The position numbers and the translations under genes were made by a program. The notes under the pieces are model-generated. The model saw only the letters and a list, made by a program, of their open reading frames with translations, was not told the DNA's origin and ran no database searches. A stretch of DNA of 64,000 bases from Plicaturopsis crispa FD-325 SS-3 (taxonomy: Eukaryota > Basidiomycota > Agaricomycetes > Amylocorticiales > Amylocorticiaceae), in the NCBI GenBank assembly GCA_000827205.1, contig KN832558.1, forward strand, positions 1,783,839 to 1,847,838. Reading direction: 5' to 3'. Numbering within the stretch: the stretch's first letter is position 1; every line of letters starts with the position of its first letter. Below are positions 58,901 through 64,000 of the stretch, piece after piece.

Positions 58901-61311
58901 GAGTTCGTGTTAGGGCTGGGCGTTACAGTATGTAGCTGATATTCAATCTAGCCTTCATCTGATACCTGGTTCAGCAGCTCCCCTGCGAAGAATATGCCTT
59001 GGGTCTGACAACTTGATGCTAACTTACTTGGACGGCCGGGCAAGAATGTGGGACGTCAAAACCAAAGAATTTTGGCGATCCATGGGTCGCGACAAGGCTG
59101 AAGAAATCATAGGACAAGGCGGCTGGAATGAATTGTGAGCTAGATTAATCATCCGCAGTTCTCAGTCTGCTCCACTAACGGCGGTACAGGGTTCTCGAAG
59201 AGCAAGCTAAATCTCCACCGACAATCTCTGTCTTCAAAGGTATAGGACACGCACTGGATAGCGGTGAGTCCAATCAAACCTAAGCGGATGATCAGTACTA
59301 AACTGTCCTAGCGTCAACTCTTCTTCTCGACGTGGAACGGTTCGTTAGTACTACGATGGCTTCCGCAAGACCTGTTCCAGGTGGAGACCGTGTACAAGTG
59401 CCGCACAACGCTGCCAACCGTTTGCGGTGGCTCTTGTCATTACTCTTGACTCCGGGGCTAAACGAAGAGACAGATTACATTTGCAGCGAACGGTTAGGAA
59501 TCTTTCGGCCTGGGACTCCAATCGTGGGGTCATCGAGGTAAGCCAGCATATTAACATCGTTCAGAAAATAACCGACGATATTTGGCAGCCTCGGTGCAGC
59601 ATCATTATTTCATATAGACGACCCTCGCGACTATTGGACTGTGTCCCCGGATGTGTCTGCCAATCGAGCAATAGCGATCCTTCTCGCGTTACGAGCTTTG
59701 GGAAATACAGAAGGTAATTGCTCTAATCATCTCCGACTTATCAATTTAGCCAACGTTGCCATTAAAAGGACTAGGCGAAGACACTACCACTGTCATAACT
59801 TTTTACACGGCATCGTTATCTTCTCCAGTAGGTGCACTATACCAACCGCCAAGCCTTATAGCATTGGCACTACGATGGTTCGACTCCACGAGTGAGTGAT
59901 CATACGGACACGACGGTCCCTAATGATAGCTCATGATATATAGATGATTCACGACAATCTGCTAGGATGATTTTTGACGCAGAAATCATTCGTATGTCCG
60001 AACAAAACACGATACTTTTGGCAGAACACTGGCAACACCACTGTGCGTAAAATACGTGAAGATACATGCCAATGCTCTCCCTTATTCTCTCTGTCACTTC
60101 TTGCAGTACCTTGTCTTCAGCCCGATGCTGACAAGCAGTCCATGAAAGCCGCCCTCGCGCTATTCATATGCGGGTACACCGCGGCGGAAAAATACAGTTT
60201 ACTTTCAACGAGGTGTGTATGCACGTTTTTGTGGTTTACATGTAGCTCATCGCCATTCAAAGTACTCTCACCGACATCGCCAAGTCAATAACGACGTACC
60301 TTCATGATGAACAATCAGTGCACAGAGTCCTAGCAATTGATTTGTGTTCCCGCGGATTCCAAATCTGGCAGCACTACGTAGATGCGATGGAGATCCTGCG
60401 ATCCTTGTTCAGCCTTGCTACCAACTCAAGGAAAGAGGCAATATCTCCGCACGGAGCCGGACCTCAAGCTCGGGCTGCTGTCCTGCAAATCGCTGCCAGC
60501 AATACCCCTCTATTTATGACTACGCTAGCACTCGACATATTGACTCCGCGCAGCGTAGAGCATCGGAAATGTGTCATGCAATTGGTGGCCTTTCTAATTC
60601 GCAAGGTAAGGGTGTTTGGATGCGAATGTGAGTCTTATGGCTGATTGTTAGCAGAGGCCTTTGGTCATCTTCCCCAATTTACCACGTCTAATGGAAGCGG
60701 TTGTCAAATCACTGGATCCGAACTCGACAGCCAACCGTGACGCAGTGCTCGATGCTGCAACGGATATAATGGGCCACGTCGTGAAAACGTACGTTATGCA
60801 CCCGTGGTTCCGGGTGCCCGTGTTTATGACCGTCTCCAGATTTCCAACTGTGGATTTTCATATGGGCAGCCAGCGTCTCGCTGTAGGCACGAGCGAAGGG
60901 GCCATAGTTATGTATGACCTCAAGACCGCTACACGGCTATACGTCCTTGAGGGCCATAAGAAGAGACTAGCGGCTTGCAGCTTCTCTCCTGACGGCCGCA
61001 GGCTGGTCAGTGTATCATTGGAGGAGGATGTGGTACTGGTTTGGAAAGTAGGTTCCAGTTTTACAAGTTTCTTCAAACCGGGTGCTCCGCCGCGACAAGG
61101 GCACGGGGGCTCCGAGCCTTTCAAAACGATCAGCTTCAATGTGGGCGATGAAGGTGCGGTTTACATGCTCCTGTCGATGCCCTGATACCCACGCTCCTCT
61201 CCAGCAAACTTATCGGTTTCGCAAACTCTTGAGTGGGTCAAATTCGAGTGGCCGGCGGAAAGAAGCGTCCGTCTAAAGATACGAGAGAGTGTCTTGACGT
61301 TCAGTACTTGA
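55989..61311 (+). CDS. WDR7/rabconnectin-3-beta-like WD40 protein (N-terminus unresolved)
   Basis: Large WD40 protein; WDR7 with DMXL proteins regulates V-ATPase assembly and vesicle acidification. The open frame begins at 55989, but the true start is unclear. Recognisable parts in order: SARGAAVGGDDGSIYVF (about 56245), a Ser-rich linker, VEAPKNYVDFEDEPDKLKD, LHIVPHRSGLGRAATQMCLL, EISLYKIKDGACIA, TVLEVRDGRLRSLFVSPMGG, PFIVGGADDGSIAFWAAE, GRARMWDVKTKEFWRSMGRD, a helical stretch, FPNLPRLMEAVVKSLDPNS and C-terminal WD repeats RLAVGTSEGAIVMYDLKTAT and LEGHKKRLAACSFSPDGRRL. The last intron (61152-61202) restores LSVSQTLEWVKFEW and the stop TGA at 61309-61311. About twenty introns are needed. At about 57143 the donor GTGCGA is preferred because it keeps phase. 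The expected N-terminal propeller was not found upstream, so the gene may be N-terminally short or its first exons are unrecognised. It converges with the second GH20 gene. Confidence 0.75.
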
Positions 61312-61423
61312 TTGTGCTGTGCCATTATGCTACAATTTTACCCGGGTAGATGGCCCGGTACTATATAGTGCATATTCACGGGCTGCTTTCGTGTTTGCCA
61401 AAAAAATTCAATTGCACGCAGTC

Positions 61424-63983
61424 TTATGCAGTCAGGTCGCAAAGGCCCGGTCGTAGCGCGCACCATAGCGGCTGCAACGCGATGGCCTTGACGCCTCTCT
61501 GAGAAACGAGGTCAGCCCTAGGACGCCACATCTTCATAAAGGAAATGTGTTTCGCACCTGAACCATCCTGAACCTCAAATCGTGCAGTCTTGGAAGCGCA
61601 GTCGATACATTGAGAGGCTTGCCGTCAGGCAAAGTCGCTCCAGTCCAGAAAACTTCCGCGCCCTGAAGTTCCATTGTCAGTCAGATGTTAATAGGAGGCG
61701 GTATGGCGACAGAAATACTGCGTACCGATGCTGCCCGGGGCCAAACAATAGAGTCAAGATTTTCAGGGCCGGACTGCTCAGTCCAGAGCAGATGCTGCCC
61801 TATTCGTGGCGAGGCGTCAGAACAATCACGGACAGAAAAGTTGACCAACTTGCCGCCAAGAATAAGGTGGCGTTGGGAAGACGTGATATTGGCCAACGGA
61901 TCAAACGTATATGACTGGTAAGAGACAGCACTCAGTCTATAAAAATTGACGTGCAAGTATGGATACATACATGAGACCAGGTTTTGAAGGGGTCACACTG
62001 ATTGAAGGTGCGAGATTAATTTAGTGGCGAGCGCTTGAGTCGATAGGGATAATACTCGCCCAGCTATTGCTATATATCGGGGCAGAGATCCGTCAATATT
62101 TCCTGGCAGAGATGAGTGCTAAACCATAGGTATCTCACCCGCTCGGATCAGCTCCTATGAATTCACCCGCACCGCAATCCTGGAAGAAATTGGACATTGA
62201 GAGATATACGGGTATAGTGACGGGATACTCACAAGGTAGAAATAATCTGATGGCTAAGAAGGATTGAGCTGTGCGACACTGCCTAGTTATGATGAGACCT
62301 TACCGAATGCACGATGCGGAAATTCTTCTCTGCCACGGAAGCTGCGTTGGCGGAAGATATCCAGACCCTGCAGAGTGGGGCTTCAGACGATGCATGAGGG
62401 GGAAGGCACTGCGATGCGTACATGACCACAGTGTTGTTTGACAATGTGATGTTGTGTTCTAAGACCATTTCTGCGTTTCGAACAGAATGATTCATTTTAG
62501 AGAATGCTCACTTTGCGAAGATGTGATTGCAAACCTTCCCAGACAACTGGAGTCTTGCCCTCCTTTATAAGAGATCCGTGCGTCGCCTGCGTAAAGGTGT
62601 CTAACGCCTGTTCGAGAGTTTTCCCAGTCGCATTGAGGGTTTTTTGGGTTTCGGGATCTGCGTCGTAGCATGGAATATTAACCTCATCACCGCCGGTTGA
62701 AAACAGCGAGGAAGGTAAAGTCTTTGCGACAGAAGACAGAACGGCTGCGGTGAAATTTGTGACTTCGGCAGAGGTAAAGCGAAGTTGACCAGCCGGGGGC
62801 TCGCCAGCGTAGTCTCCCCACGGAGTGGCATGGTCACAGGCTATAAACTCAGGGTGAGACGCCGATATGACTGCGGTGTGCCCTGGTGTGTCAATTTCCT
62901 AGATACCATATCTCTTTTAGCACTGAGCAGCCAAGACGACCTCTTGAAAAGCGATGTTACCAGAAGCACATCTATCCCGCGCTGGAGAACGTACATTTAG
63001 TTCGGTGTTCCGCTACAATCAAGAAAAGTGCGTACCGCTCCAGCATACGCAACGAGACCTTGTACATCCGTGGGACTGTATACGTCGTCAGGAGAATATG
63101 CGCCTTGTGCAGATAATTCAGGAAAATCCGGAATTTCGAGGGGCCAACTTTGGGAGTCCGTAACATGCCAGTGCAACGTGTTGATCTGTGCGCATATTAG
63201 AGAGCATAATTTTGACTGTACTCGCTCGCCATATTACCTTGACCCAGCTCATAGCATCGATAGTACGCTTGATATCTTCTACGGGGAAACTAGAAAGAAA
63301 TTAATGTCCGTGATGAAAGGGTTACCCAATTCACCGACAAATTTCTCGCAGTGTCAAGCATCAATCCACGATACGGCTGCGGGATGACTTGTGAGAAAAA
63401 TACGTCGTCGTGAAATAAAGGAACAACTTGAAGGACGAACATAAGCTGGACTGTCATCAATATCCACGGGAGCCTCGAGCGTGTATATCTGTCCGTTGAA
63501 GGTATACCAGAGTTGAGTAAACGTCGTAAGCCCTCGGAATAATCCAAGTGTCGAATTCGCCGTTATGGAAGCCGAAGAGCCGTCATCGGGAATATTCAGA
63601 GAGTAACTCTCGCTGCGATTGTTGATTTCCACCACGGCTTCTTCAGCAATGCTCTTCACAGAAGTCCCATCCGTGAGGGACAGCCTCAACGAGGAGATGG
63701 AGCGTGCATTTTGAATGGTCGCATTGTCGGACGCGCCGCGTCCAACAACAAGACGTTGGAGGCCGTCGGTCCACAGATAAGTTTTAGCCTGTGACACGGC
63801 ATCGCTGAGGTCCGGTGGCGGATTGTCAATATTAACCTGGATGTCAAAATCGCAGGCCAATTTGAGGGCTGTTGAGCCTGTCTGCAAAGAACGCGGAATG
63901 GGCCATAACCCTTGGGAGCTCTGGACTGAAAGTAGCACTATGAGCGCGAGCGGAAAGAGCCACGGTAGTTTGAAGGCAGACAT
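61424..63983 (-). CDS. GH20 beta-N-acetylhexosaminidase, copy 2
   Basis: Secreted GH20 enzyme, paralogue of 16837-19352 in the opposite orientation. The start ATG at 63983 (MSAFKLPWLFPLALIVLLSV) gives a signal peptide, then GLWPIPRSLQTGSTALKL, NSTLGLFRGLTTFTQLWYTF, PYRGLMLDTARNFFPVEDIK, INTLHWHVTDSQSWPLEIPD and EIDTPGHTAVISASHPEF. The catalytic pair is in FSTGGDEVNIPCY. VVWEEMVLEHNITLSNNTVV and GVKAIALQPLWCALRPGLCD follow, TAA 61424-61426. All canonical active-site blocks are present, unlike copy 1. Exon structure matches copy 1, including the 21-nt (62961-62981) and 10-nt (62060-62069) exons. Two introns use GC donors: 61998-62059 (GCGAGT) and 61800-61853 (GCAAGT). Intact. It acts outside the cell or in the cell wall on chitin-derived N-acetylglucosamine oligomers. 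Confidence 0.92.
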
Positions 63984-64000
63984 GGGAGTCGCAGCCGGGT

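Overview
The window is nuclear DNA of a filamentous basidiomycete, most likely an agaricomycete. Coding sequence is broken by many introns of about 45-65 nt. Several exons are only 6-24 nt long. The protein repertoire also fits: basidiomycete-type tetraspanin, heme-thiolate peroxidase, L-amino-acid oxidase, fungal GH20 hexosaminidases, PalI/Rim9 and LST8. I found no bacterial, organellar or viral segment. All gene models were built by eye from reading frames, splice sites and remembered protein families; no search was run.

Layout: 1-1788 is the 3' end of an RBM25-like splicing factor (+). 3.5-5.8 kb is a secreted type-B carboxylesterase (+). 7.3-9.9 kb is a flavin L-amino-acid oxidase (+). 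10.5-11.7 kb is a chloroperoxidase-family protein (+). 11.9-14.0 kb is a phenol-hydroxylase-type FAD monooxygenase (-). 14.7-16.1 kb is the Msp1 AAA ATPase (-). 16.8-19.4 kb is a first GH20 hexosaminidase (+). A gene-poor 3.4 kb follows. Then come ALG11 (+, 22.8-24.6), a DAO-type FAD oxidoreductase (-, 24.8-26.1), carboxypeptidase S (+, 26.6-28.8) and an FMN 2-hydroxyacid dehydrogenase (-, 29.1-30.8).

31.2-33.2 kb is a transposon island. It holds a 1.6-kb element with long inverted ends and 10-bp direct flanks that carries a helicase fragment. Next to it is a 338-bp MITE with perfect 34-bp ends. After this come PalI/Rim9 (+), thioredoxin reductase (-), V-ATPase proteolipid (+), a SUN-like SLP1 protein (+), a LEA2-like membrane protein (-) and LST8 (+). 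45.8-47.0 kb holds the most interesting gene: an 11-exon gene for a secreted precursor with six Lys-Arg-Gln-Leu sites, built from tandem exon-intron modules. It is followed by a tetraspanin (-), an M3 oligopeptidase (+), a small PPxY membrane protein (-), a long WDR7/rabconnectin-3-beta-like protein (+) and a second GH20 hexosaminidase (-) at the right edge.

Genes do not form operons. Several pairs are divergent over roughly 0.4-1.2 kb and may share promoters: DAO oxidase/CPS1, TRR1/VMA3, LEA2-like/LST8, tetraspanin/M3 peptidase. Themes are secretory and vacuolar function (ALG11, SLP1, V-ATPase c, WDR7-like, CPS1, GH20), nutrient and pH sensing (LST8, PalI) and peptide processing. The main candidate for something undescribed is the Kex2-type repeat precursor. 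The gene-carrying element with its neighbouring MITE comes second.
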